Source: an uncultured Uliginosibacterium sp.
Lineage (GTDB): Bacteria; Pseudomonadota; Gammaproteobacteria; Burkholderiales; Rhodocyclaceae
Reading direction: 5' to 3'
Length of the DNA stretch: 46,723 nucleotides
NCBI GenBank assembly: GCA_945957295.1
Contig: CAMFLH010000005.1
Coordinates: forward strand, 1-46,723
A program made the translations under genes and the position numbers. The notes under the pieces were generated by a model. It saw only the letters and a program-made list of their open reading frames with translations. It did no database searches and was not told the origin of the DNA. Positions 9,405-17,202 of this stretch are shown piece by piece; position 1 is the first letter of the stretch; the number at the start of each line of letters is the position of its first letter.

Positions 9405-10543
9405 TGCCACCGCTGATCGCACATATCGTCTTCAGCTTTCGCGTCGGCGGGCTGGAGAACGGGATGGTCAACCTGATCAACCGTTTGCCTGCAAATCAGT
9501 TTCGCCATGCCATCGTTTCGCTGACAGACGTCGATCCCGCATTCGTCGCGCGGATCGCGCGCCCCGATCTGCAAGTCGTCGAACTGCACAAGAAGCCCGG
9601 CCCCGGTGCAGCGCTGTTTCCGCAAATGTTCCGGACCTTGCGCGTGCTGCGGCCTGCCATCGTCCACACACGCAATCTGGCCGCACTGGAAATGGTGGTG
9701 CCGGCGTGGGCGGCAGGTGTTCCGGTGCGAATCCATGGTGAACACGGCCGCGACGTGGATGATCCGCACGGCGATCGTGCAAAGCCGCGCTGGGTGCGGC
9801 GTGCCTACAGCCCCTTCGTGACGCAGTACATTGCGCTGTCGCGCGAGCTGGAGAACTATCTCACCGCGCGCGTAGGCATCGCCAATCGGCGCGTGAGCCT
9901 GTTCTGTAACGGTGTCGATGCGGCGCGATTCCATCCGGCCGAACGGGGGCGAAACTCGCTTGAGGGGTCTCCGTTCAACGACCCTGCGCTGTGTGTCGTT
10001 GGCACGGTGGGCAGGCTCCAGGCGGTCAAGGACCAGCTTGGTCTGGTGAAGGCTTTCTCGCTCATCGCGGGCCAGCTGCCGAACCTGAGATTGGTCATCG
10101 TCGGCGAGGGCGGGATGCGCGGCGCGATCGAATCGGCGGTCCGCGATGCGGGGCTTGTATCGAAAGTGTGGCTGGCGGGTGAGCGGGCCGATGTGCCGGA
10201 TGTGATGCGGAGTCTCGACATCTTCACCTTGCCGTCGATTGCGGAGGGCATCTCGAATACGGTGCTCGAGGCGATGGCGAGTGGGCTTCCCGTGGTCGCC
10301 ACCGCCGTTGGCGGAACGCCCGAGCTGGTCTGTGAAGGCGAAACGGGCACCCTCGTTCCGGCCTCCGACCCTCAGCGGCTCGCGGCTGCGCTGGCCGGGC
10401 TTGCGCGAGATCCGGCCCGCATCGCCGCGTTTGGACATGCCGCACGTCAGCGTATCGAGGCCGAGTTCAGCCTTGATGCCATGGTGGCCCGCTATGGAAA
10501 TCTGTATTCGCGTGCGCTCGAAGGCTCAACCCGACGCGCCTGA
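9404..10543 (+). CDS. TIGR03088-type PEP-CTERM/XrtA glycosyltransferase
   Basis: GT4 family glycosyltransferase of the second XrtA-specific subfamily, expected to extend the polysaccharide repeat unit. The N-terminus PPLIAHIVFSFRVGGLENGM contains the donor-domain GG loop. HGEHGRDVDDPHG, VGTVGRLQAVKDQLGLV and FTLPSIAEGISNTVLEAMAS (E-x7-E signature) are all present. The ATG at 9404 shares one base with the xrtA stop (TGATG) and gives 379 aa; the longer open frame from 9179 runs through xrtA and is not used. A 50-base gap separates it from the amidotransferase gene. Confidence 0.93.
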   Translation: MPPLIAHIVFSFRVGGLENGMVNLINRLPANQFRHAIVSLTDVDPAFVARIARPDLQVVELHKKPGPGAALFPQMFRTLRVLRPAIVHTRNLAALEMVVPAWAAGVPVRIHGEHGRDVDDPHGDRAKPRWVRRAYSPFVTQYIALSRELENYLTARVGIANRRVSLFCNGVDAARFHPAERGRNSLEGSPFNDPALCVVGTVGRLQAVKDQLGLVKAFSLIAGQLPNLRLVIVGEGGMRGAIESAVRDAGLVSKVWLAGERADVPDVMRSLDIFTLPSIAEGISNTVLEAMASGLPVVATAVGGTPELVCEGETGTLVPASDPQRLAAALAGLARDPARIAAFGHAARQRIEAEFSLDAMVARYGNLYSRALEGSTRRA

Positions 10544-10593
10544 ATCGTCAATCGAGTGCGCCTGTGGGCGCGGAAGAATGAGGTAGCGCGAGT

Positions 10594-12522
10594 ATGTGCG
10601 GTATTGCCGGCATGTTTGATACGCGGGGGCGACGTGAGCTGCCGCGCGACATCGTGGAGCGCATGGCGGACGTGCAGCGCCACCGCGGCCCGGATGAAAC
10701 CGGCTTCCACTTCGAGCCTGGCGTTGCGTTTGCGCACCGTCGCCTGTCGGTGATCGATCCGGCAATGGGGCAGCAGCCGCTGAGCAACGAGGATGGCTCG
10801 GTGATCGTCGTGTTTAACGGCGAGATCTACAACTTCCAGGAACTGGTGCCCGAGCTCAAGGCGCTTGGCCACACGTTCCGCACGCACAGCGATACCGAAG
10901 TGATCGTGCACGCGTGGGAGGCCTGGGGCGAAGCCTGTGTCGCACGTTTCCGCGGCATGTTTGCATTCGTGCTGTGGGACCGCAAACGCGAAACCCTGTT
11001 CGTGGCGCGCGATCGCCTGGGCGTTAAGCCGCTGTTTTACGCGCTGCTCGACGATGGCATGTTCCTGTTTGGCTCTGAGCTCAAGGCCTTGCTCGCGCAT
11101 CCGCGCTTCCCGCGCGAGATAGAGCCCGAGTGCGTCGAAGACTACTTCGCGCTCGGCTATGTGCCAGAGCCGCGCTGTATCTTCCGCGGTGCGTTCAAGC
11201 TGCCGCCGGGTGAGTCTTTCGTGCTGCGCCGTGGCGATACCCAATGCCGACCAGCCCCGTACTGGGATGTCCGCTTCACCTGCGACAACCGCATGAGCGT
11301 TGAGGCCGCGTCAGAAGAGCTGGTTGCGCGCCTGCGCGAGTCGGTGCGTTTGCGCATGATTGCCGACGTACCGCTCGGCGCCTTCCTGTCGGGCGGCGTT
11401 GATTCGAGTGCCGTCGTGGCAACCATGGCGCATCTGTCGTCCGAGCCGGTCAACACCTGTTCGATCGCGTTTGACGATCCAGCATTCAACGAATCCGAAT
11501 TCGCCGCGATGGTGGCGCGCCGCTATGCCACCAACCACCACGTCGAAACGGTGGCGAGTGACGACTTCGACTTAATCGATGAACTTGCTCGCCTTTATGA
11601 CGAACCGTACGCCGACAGTTCGGCCATTCCGACCTACCGCGTCTGCCAACTCGCTCGCCAGCGGGTGACCGTGGCCTTGTCTGGCGATGGCGGCGACGAG
11701 AGCCTCGGCGGCTATCGGCGGCACCGGCTGCATGTGATGGAGGAACGCATGCGCACCGCGCTGCCGCTGGGCGTGCGCAAGCCGGTGTTCGGGTTGCTGA
11801 GCAGGCTATATCCCAAAGCCGACTGGGCGCCGCGGGTGTTTCGCGCGAAGACGACTTTCGAGGCGCTCGCGCGCGATTCGGTCGAGGCCTACTTTCATAC
11901 CATGTCCGTCCTGCGCGACAACCAGCGGCAGGCGCTCTACAGCAGTGCGTTCCGTGCGCGGCTCGGTGGCTACTCCGCTGTTGAGGTTTTCCATCGTCAC
12001 GCTCGCCACGCCGGCACCGACGACCCGCTGGCACTGATTCAGTATCTTGACCTGAAGACCTATCTGGTCGGCGACATCAACACTAAGGTCGACCGGGCTT
12101 CGATGGCGCATTCGCTCGAAGTGCGCGAGCCGTTGATGGATCACAAGCTGGTTGAATGGCTGGCGACCCTGCCTTCGGACCTGAAATTGCGCGGTATGGA
12201 AGGCAAGTTCATCTTCAAAAAGGCGATGGAACCCTACCTGCCGGCTGATGTGCTGTATCGCCCCAAGATGGGCTTCGCCGTGCCGCTCGCGCGCTGGTTC
12301 CGCGGCCCGCTGCGTGAGCGCGTGCGCGAATCCCTGCTTGGCGAACGGATGGCTGACACTGGTTTGTTCAACCAGCGCTATCTGCAGCACCTGGTCAGCG
12401 ATCATCAATCCGGCGTGAAGGATTACAGCGCCTCGATCTGGGCGCTGCTGATGTTCGAGGCGTTCCTGCGTAATGTGGCCGGTGATGCGGTACAACCCGC
12501 AGCCTTGGGGATGGCAAGCTGA
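10594..12522 (+). CDS. XrtA/PEP-CTERM system amidotransferase (AsnB-like, TIGR03108)
   Basis: Glutamine-dependent amidotransferase of the asparagine-synthetase family, conserved in XrtA loci. It presumably amidates a carboxylate, perhaps a uronic acid of the polymer (substrate inferred). The N-terminal class II glutaminase begins MCGIAGMFD with the nucleophile Cys2, followed by RGPDET and FNGEIYNF. The synthetase domain carries the ATP pyrophosphatase loop SGGVDS at 266-271 and SGDGGDESLGGYRRH. At 642 aa it is full length with all key residues. It is followed after one base by the next glycosyltransferase. A second AsnB-like gene without Cys2 is at 17203-19023. Confidence 0.95.
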   Translation: MCGIAGMFDTRGRRELPRDIVERMADVQRHRGPDETGFHFEPGVAFAHRRLSVIDPAMGQQPLSNEDGSVIVVFNGEIYNFQELVPELKALGHTFRTHSDTEVIVHAWEAWGEACVARFRGMFAFVLWDRKRETLFVARDRLGVKPLFYALLDDGMFLFGSELKALLAHPRFPREIEPECVEDYFALGYVPEPRCIFRGAFKLPPGESFVLRRGDTQCRPAPYWDVRFTCDNRMSVEAASEELVARLRESVRLRMIADVPLGAFLSGGVDSSAVVATMAHLSSEPVNTCSIAFDDPAFNESEFAAMVARRYATNHHVETVASDDFDLIDELARLYDEPYADSSAIPTYRVCQLARQRVTVALSGDGGDESLGGYRRHRLHVMEERMRTALPLGVRKPVFGLLSRLYPKADWAPRVFRAKTTFEALARDSVEAYFHTMSVLRDNQRQALYSSAFRARLGGYSAVEVFHRHARHAGTDDPLALIQYLDLKTYLVGDINTKVDRASMAHSLEVREPLMDHKLVEWLATLPSDLKLRGMEGKFIFKKAMEPYLPADVLYRPKMGFAVPLARWFRGPLRERVRESLLGERMADTGLFNQRYLQHLVSDHQSGVKDYSASIWALLMFEAFLRNVAGDAVQPAALGMAS

Positions 12523-12523
12523 C

Positions 12524-13741
12524 ATGCGCGTTCTACATATTCTCGACCACTCGATTCCGCTACACAGCGGTTACACCTTCCGCACGGCGGCGATCCTGCG
12601 CGAGCAGCGTCGGCTCGGCTGGGAGACGTTCCATGTGACCTCGCCGAAGCAGGGTGCGAGCGCTGCGCCCGAGGAGGCCGTGGATGGCTTGCAGTTCTTC
12701 CGCACGCCAGTGCCCACCGCGGCGTGGTCCGGCAAGCCACTGCTGGGCGAACTGGAGCTGATGCGCCAGTTGGAGCGCCGCATTGATGAGCTGATCGTGC
12801 GGATCAAACCACAAGTGCTGCATGCCCATTCGCCGGTGCTTAACGCGATTCCCGCAATCCGCGCGGGGCGCCGGCATGGTTTGCCGGTGGTCTACGAAGT
12901 GCGTGCCTTCTGGGAGGATGCCGCGGTCGATCACGGTACGACGCAGGAAGGCAGCCTGCGCTATCGTGCGACTCGCGCATTGGAAACCTGGGCACTGCGT
13001 CGCGTTGATCATGTGACCTGCATTTGCGAGGGCCTGCGCGCGGATATCGTTGCGCGGGGCATTCCGGCCGAGCGTGTGACGGTGATTCCCAACGCGGTCG
13101 ATGCCGACGCGTTTGATGCGGGTGCTGCGCCGGATCTGGCGCTGAAACAATCGCTCGGGCTCGAGGGCGCCGAGGTGTTGGGCTTCATCGGCTCCTTCTA
13201 TGCCTACGAGGGGCTTGATCTGTTACTCGAGGCGATGCCCGAAATCCTCGCTCGTCGCCCACTGGCGCGCCTGCTGTTGGTTGGTGGCGGGCCGCAAGAC
13301 GGGGCCCTCAAACGACAGGCTGAGGCGCTGGGGTTGGGTGATAAGGTTGTCTTCACCGGTCGGGTGCCGCATGCGGATGTTGGCCGTTACTACGATCTTG
13401 TGGATGTGTTGGTGTACCCGCGCCACCCGATGCGCTTGACTGAACTGGTTACGCCGCTGAAGCCACTTGAGGCGATGGCGCAGCAACGCGTTTTTGTGGC
13501 CTCCGACGTTGGCGGGCATCGCGAACTCATTCGTGACGGCGAAACCGGCGTTCTGTTCCGCGCTGGCAATGCGGTTGCGCTCGCCGATGCGGTATCGCGT
13601 TTGCTCGCGTCGCCGGAGCGCTGGCCGGCATTGCGGGCGGCGGGGCGGCAATTTGTCGAGAACGAGCGTACGTGGCGGAACAGCGTTGGCCGCTATCGTG
13701 CGATCTACAGTCGGCTCGTCGCGGGGCCTGTCTGCGCGTGA
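12524..13741 (+). CDS. exosortase A system-associated glycosyltransferase (TIGR04063-like)
   Basis: GT4 glycosyltransferase of the third XrtA-associated subfamily. The N-terminus MRVLHILDHSIPLHSGYTFR is diagnostic. Further motifs are VYEVRAFWEDAAVDHGTT, VTVIPNAVD, LGFIGSFYAYEGLDLLLEA and LKPLEAMAQQRVFVASDVGG. The ATG at 12524 lies one base after the amidotransferase stop and gives 405 aa; the upstream in-frame extension to 12473 falls inside the previous gene and is rejected. The stop overlaps the next gene's GTG by 4 bases. The sugar donor is not known. Confidence 0.92.
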   Translation: MRVLHILDHSIPLHSGYTFRTAAILREQRRLGWETFHVTSPKQGASAAPEEAVDGLQFFRTPVPTAAWSGKPLLGELELMRQLERRIDELIVRIKPQVLHAHSPVLNAIPAIRAGRRHGLPVVYEVRAFWEDAAVDHGTTQEGSLRYRATRALETWALRRVDHVTCICEGLRADIVARGIPAERVTVIPNAVDADAFDAGAAPDLALKQSLGLEGAEVLGFIGSFYAYEGLDLLLEAMPEILARRPLARLLLVGGGPQDGALKRQAEALGLGDKVVFTGRVPHADVGRYYDLVDVLVYPRHPMRLTELVTPLKPLEAMAQQRVFVASDVGGHRELIRDGETGVLFRAGNAVALADAVSRLLASPERWPALRAAGRQFVENERTWRNSVGRYRAIYSRLVAGPVCA

Positions 13742-14931
13742 CCCGACCGATCCGCACCCTGCTGTTCTCGACGCTGTACCCCAGCGCGGCACGGCCTACG
13801 CATGGAGTGTTCGTCGAAACGCGGCTGCGCGAGCTGCTCAAGACGGGCAAGGTCGAAACCCGCGTTGTCGCGCCGGTGCCGTGGTTTCCCTCGCGTGCGG
13901 AGCGCTTCGGCGACTGGGCGCGCATGGCGGCTACCCCTGCATTCGAGAAGCGCGACGGTGTCGAGATCTGGCATCCGCGCTACCTGCTTCCGCCGAAGGT
14001 GGGCATGACGGTTGCACCGCTGACCCTAGCCTTGGGGGCGCGCGCCACGGTCGCGCGCCTGCTACGCGAGGGCTTTGATTTCGATCTGATTGATGCGCAC
14101 TACTACTATCCTGACGGGGTGGCGGCGGCAATGCTGGCGGGCTGGTTCAAGAAACCTTTCGTCATCACTGCGCGCGGCACTGACTTGAACCTGATCCCGG
14201 CCTATCCGTTACCGCGGCGCATGATCCGGTGGGCGGCTGCGCAGGCGGCAGGGTCGATCGGCGTCTGCAGCGCCTTGCTCGATGTGCTGCGCGAGATGGG
14301 TGCTGCGGATGACCGCCTCCATGTGATGCGCAACGGCGTCGACCTTCAGCGCTTCTCTCCACGGCCGCAGGCAGAGTGCCGGGCTCGGCTTGGCTTGCCG
14401 GTGAACGGGCGGCTGTTGGTGTCGGTCGGGCATCTGGTCGAACGCAAGGGGCATCATCTGGTGATCGAGGCGCTGGATCACTTGCCGGATGTGAATCTCG
14501 TGATCGTGGGTGATGGTGAGGAGCGGGAACGTCTGCGCGATGCCGCCGCCAAGCCTGGGCGCCAGGGGCGGGTGATTTTCGCCGGTGCGCAGCCGAACAC
14601 CGCGCTCGCCGACTGGTACAGCGCAGCCGATGCACTTGTGCTGGCTTCAAGCCGTGAGGGTTGGGCGAACGTCCTGCTCGAAAGCATGGCCTGCGGTACG
14701 CCGGTGGTTGCGACGCGGATCTGGGGCACGCCTGAGGTGGTTGCTTCGCCTGAGGCCGGCGAGCTGGTCGACAGCCGCGATGCAGCGGCCATTGCGCAGG
14801 CGGTACGGCGGCTCTTCGCGCGTTTGCCGGATCGTACAGCGGTGCGTCGCTATGCTGAGAACTTTGGCTGGGAGCCGACCTCACAGGCTCAACTGGAGCT
14901 GTTTTCCCGCATCACTGGTGCGGCGGCATGA
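13738..14931 (+). CDS. GT4 family glycosyltransferase
   Basis: Glycosyltransferase of the GT-B/GT4 type in the XrtA operon. It shows an N-terminal TLLFSTLYPSAARPTHGVFV, DLIDAHYYYPDGVAAA, ITARGTDLNLIP, VGHLVERKGHHLVIEAL and LVLASSREGWANVLLESMAC with the E-x7-E signature. The frame is open to 13672, but the GTG at 13738 (in a GTGA overlap with the previous stop) starts just before the first beta-strand and is the likely start, giving 397 aa. The gene belongs to the coupled chain of four glycosyltransferases, suggesting a repeat unit of at least four added sugars, an inference from gene count. Confidence 0.9.
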   Translation: MTRPIRTLLFSTLYPSAARPTHGVFVETRLRELLKTGKVETRVVAPVPWFPSRAERFGDWARMAATPAFEKRDGVEIWHPRYLLPPKVGMTVAPLTLALGARATVARLLREGFDFDLIDAHYYYPDGVAAAMLAGWFKKPFVITARGTDLNLIPAYPLPRRMIRWAAAQAAGSIGVCSALLDVLREMGAADDRLHVMRNGVDLQRFSPRPQAECRARLGLPVNGRLLVSVGHLVERKGHHLVIEALDHLPDVNLVIVGDGEERERLRDAAAKPGRQGRVIFAGAQPNTALADWYSAADALVLASSREGWANVLLESMACGTPVVATRIWGTPEVVASPEAGELVDSRDAAAIAQAVRRLFARLPDRTAVRRYAENFGWEPTSQAQLELFSRITGAAA

Positions 14932-14940
14932 GATCCGATA

Positions 14941-16245
14941 ATGCGTGACATCTTCATCCTGCTTCCGATACTGGCGCTCGCATTGATGGCGCTTCGTCGC
15001 CCGTGGATCGGGGTGATGGGGTGGACCTGGATCTCGATCATGAATCCTCACCGCCTGACTTGGCGTCTAGAGGATCTGCCGGTTGCCGCGCTGATGGCGG
15101 GCTGTACGCTAATCGGGCTGGTGCTGACGCGGGACAAACGTCAGCCGTTTGTGTCCCCCTCGGTGGTGGTGTTGCTGGTTTTCATGCTCTGGATGTGCAT
15201 CACCTATCCGTTCTCGATCTTCGAAGACAAGAGCTGGGAGATGTTCACCCGGGTCATGAAGATCGATTTCATGATCCTCGTTGCATTGATGCTGCTGCGC
15301 ACCCGCGCTCAAATCCAGTGGCTGACCTGGGCGATCGTGTTGTCGATTGGTTTCTTCGGCGTCAAGGGTGGCCTGTTCACGATCGCTACCGGCGGCAACT
15401 TCCGCGTGTGGGGCCCGGCGGAGTCGTTCATTGAAGGTAACAACGAAATCGCGCTGGCGATGATCATCACGATTCCGCTGATGCGCTACCTGCAGTTGCA
15501 GCTGGCACCCGAAAAGAAGTGGCAGCGGCATGCCTTCACGCTGGCCATGTTGCTGACGGCTGCGGCTGCAGTTGGGAGCCATTCGCGTGGCGCACTGCTG
15601 GCGATCGCCGCAATGGCTGGCTTCCTGTGGCTGCGCAGCCCGAACAAACTGGCTGGCGGCATCGTCATGATCGTGGCGGCTGTGGGCTTGATTGCGTTCA
15701 TGCCCGAGCAGTGGAGCTCGCGCATGCATACGATCGGCGAGTATCAGCAGGACGCGTCCGCAATGGGGCGGATCAACGCGTGGTGGATGGCCTGGAACCT
15801 CGCCAGTGACCGCTTCTTCGGCGGCGGATTCCAGATCTATTCGCTGATCGTATTCCAGCAGTACGCGCCTGATCCGACCGATGTTCACGCGGCACACAGT
15901 ATTTACTTCCAGGTGCTTGGCGAGCATGGCTTCGTCGGCCTCGCGTTGTTCCTGCTGTTGTGGTTTCTGGTGTGGCGCGATGGTGCATGGCTGCGCAAGC
16001 ACACCAAGGATGTACCGGAAGCACGCTGGGCGCGCGACTTGGGTTCGATGTGCCAGGTTGCCCTCGTCGGCTATCTGGTCGGCGGCGCCTTCCTGAGCCT
16101 GGCGTACTTCGACCTTCCCTATAACCTGTTGGTGCTGACGGCGCTGACCCGCCGTTGGGTTGCCGAACGTGGCTGGCTGACCGATCCTGTCGACACTCCG
16201 CCGAGCCGCGCCGGACGCACCAAGCAAGTCGAAGCTGCAACATGA
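14941..16245 (+). CDS. putative O-glycosylation ligase/polymerase, exosortase A system-associated (TIGR03097-like)
   Basis: Polytopic membrane protein of the O-antigen ligase/Wzy superfamily. It likely polymerises repeat units or transfers glycan to a carrier or protein at the periplasmic face. About ten hydrophobic segments are visible across 434 aa. The opening MRDIFILLPILALALMALRR and the segment WTWISIMNPHRLTW are characteristic of the XrtA member. The large periplasmic loop (~residues 290-345) contains AAHSIYFQVLGEHGFVGLAL, the position of the family's essential His. It starts 9 bases after the GT4 stop, and its end overlaps the deacetylase ATG by 4 bases. Confidence 0.92.
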   Translation: MRDIFILLPILALALMALRRPWIGVMGWTWISIMNPHRLTWRLEDLPVAALMAGCTLIGLVLTRDKRQPFVSPSVVVLLVFMLWMCITYPFSIFEDKSWEMFTRVMKIDFMILVALMLLRTRAQIQWLTWAIVLSIGFFGVKGGLFTIATGGNFRVWGPAESFIEGNNEIALAMIITIPLMRYLQLQLAPEKKWQRHAFTLAMLLTAAAAVGSHSRGALLAIAAMAGFLWLRSPNKLAGGIVMIVAAVGLIAFMPEQWSSRMHTIGEYQQDASAMGRINAWWMAWNLASDRFFGGGFQIYSLIVFQQYAPDPTDVHAAHSIYFQVLGEHGFVGLALFLLLWFLVWRDGAWLRKHTKDVPEARWARDLGSMCQVALVGYLVGGAFLSLAYFDLPYNLLVLTALTRRWVAERGWLTDPVDTPPSRAGRTKQVEAAT

Positions 16246-17198
16246 TCCGCACCGGTTTGAGCATTCTTTCGCCGCAGGGTTCGCGTGCCCGTCTGTCGGT
16301 ATTCATCTGGCACCGGGTGGCGCCGAAACAGGATCCGATGTTCCCTGGCGAACTGCACGCGGAACGTTTTGTGCGCACCCTGGGCTGGATCCGGCGCTGG
16401 TTCAACGTGTTGCCGCTGGACGAGGCGGTAAGGCGACTTTCGGATGGCTCCTTGCCCGCCCGGGCGGCGGCGATCACCTTCGACGATGGTTATGCCGACA
16501 ACTTGACCGTTGCAGCGCCGATCCTGCAGGCGGCCGGGCTGCATGCGACCTTTTTCGTTGCGTCCGGTTATCTCGATGGCGGCCGCATGTGGAACGACGG
16601 GCTGATCGAAGCCGTGCGGCGCTCGCCGCTGGATGTGCTGGATACCCCTCAGTGGGGGCGCTTTCCTTTGAACGATTGGCGCGCTCGGGAGACCGCGGCG
16701 CTGCGGCTGATCGATCAGATCAAGTACCTCGAACCAATCGAGCGCGAGCAAGCGGTCATCGATGTGGCGCGGGCAGCACACACGACCCTGCCGACTGACC
16801 TGATGATGAGCAGTGGGCAGCTTGTGCAATTGCACAAGCTCGGCTTCGCGATCGGTGCACACACGGTCAGCCATCCGATCCTGGCAAGAATCCCGCTCGC
16901 CCATGCGCGAGACGAGATCAACGCCGGGCGCGTTGCGCTGGAACGAATAATCGATGCACGCGTCCCCTTATTCGCTTATCCGAACGGCAAACCGGGGCGC
17001 GATTATTTGCCAGAGCATGTTGCGCTGGTGCGCCAGCTTGGCTTTGATGCAGCGGTCTCCACTGCATGGGGCGCTTCGGCGCAAGGGGACGATGTGTTCC
17101 AGCTACGCCGCTTCACGCCGTGGGATGCAGACCGCCTTCGCTTTGGCATCCGCATGGCGCAGAACCTCGCGCAACCCTTGCGCGAGGCCCTCGTCTGA
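16242..17198 (+). CDS. polysaccharide deacetylase family protein (second, XrtA locus)
   Basis: CE4/NodB-like deacetylase of 318 aa, different in subfamily from the one at 4744. Catalytic AITFDDGYADN lies at about 77-87, ATFFVASGYLDGG follows, and the metal-binding region reads IGAHTVSHPILARI. An ExoP-like N-terminal FIWHRVAP precedes the domain. No signal peptide is seen. The ATG overlaps the ligase stop (ATGA), so the frame extension to 16155 is unlikely. It is the last gene of the + operon and ends only 4 bases from the convergent AsnB-like gene. A perfect 10-bp hairpin lies inside its last codons (17165-17187). Confidence 0.9.
   Translation: MIRTGLSILSPQGSRARLSVFIWHRVAPKQDPMFPGELHAERFVRTLGWIRRWFNVLPLDEAVRRLSDGSLPARAAAITFDDGYADNLTVAAPILQAAGLHATFFVASGYLDGGRMWNDGLIEAVRRSPLDVLDTPQWGRFPLNDWRARETAALRLIDQIKYLEPIEREQAVIDVARAAHTTLPTDLMMSSGQLVQLHKLGFAIGAHTVSHPILARIPLAHARDEINAGRVALERIIDARVPLFAYPNGKPGRDYLPEHVALVRQLGFDAAVSTAWGASAQGDDVFQLRRFTPWDADRLRFGIRMAQNLAQPLREALV
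17165..17187. terminator. perfect hairpin at convergent operon ends
   Basis: CCTCGCGCAA (17165-17174), loop CCC, TTGCGCGAGG (17178-17187): a perfect 10-bp stem inside the last codons of the deacetylase. The two converging operons end at 17198 and 17203. There is no T-run, so intrinsic termination is uncertain. It may act as a 3'-end stabiliser or weak bidirectional terminator. Confidence 0.35.
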
Positions 17199-17202
17199 TC
17201 GC

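Noticed and set aside
9356-10438. 360-codon - strand frame opposite the TIGR03088-type glycosyltransferase
   Set aside because: Shadow frame; Arg-rich composition and no motif.
15109-16227. 372-codon - strand frame opposite the O-antigen-ligase-like gene
   Set aside because: Its His/Gln/Arg-rich translation has no hydrophobic or domain pattern; the + strand gene is clearly real.
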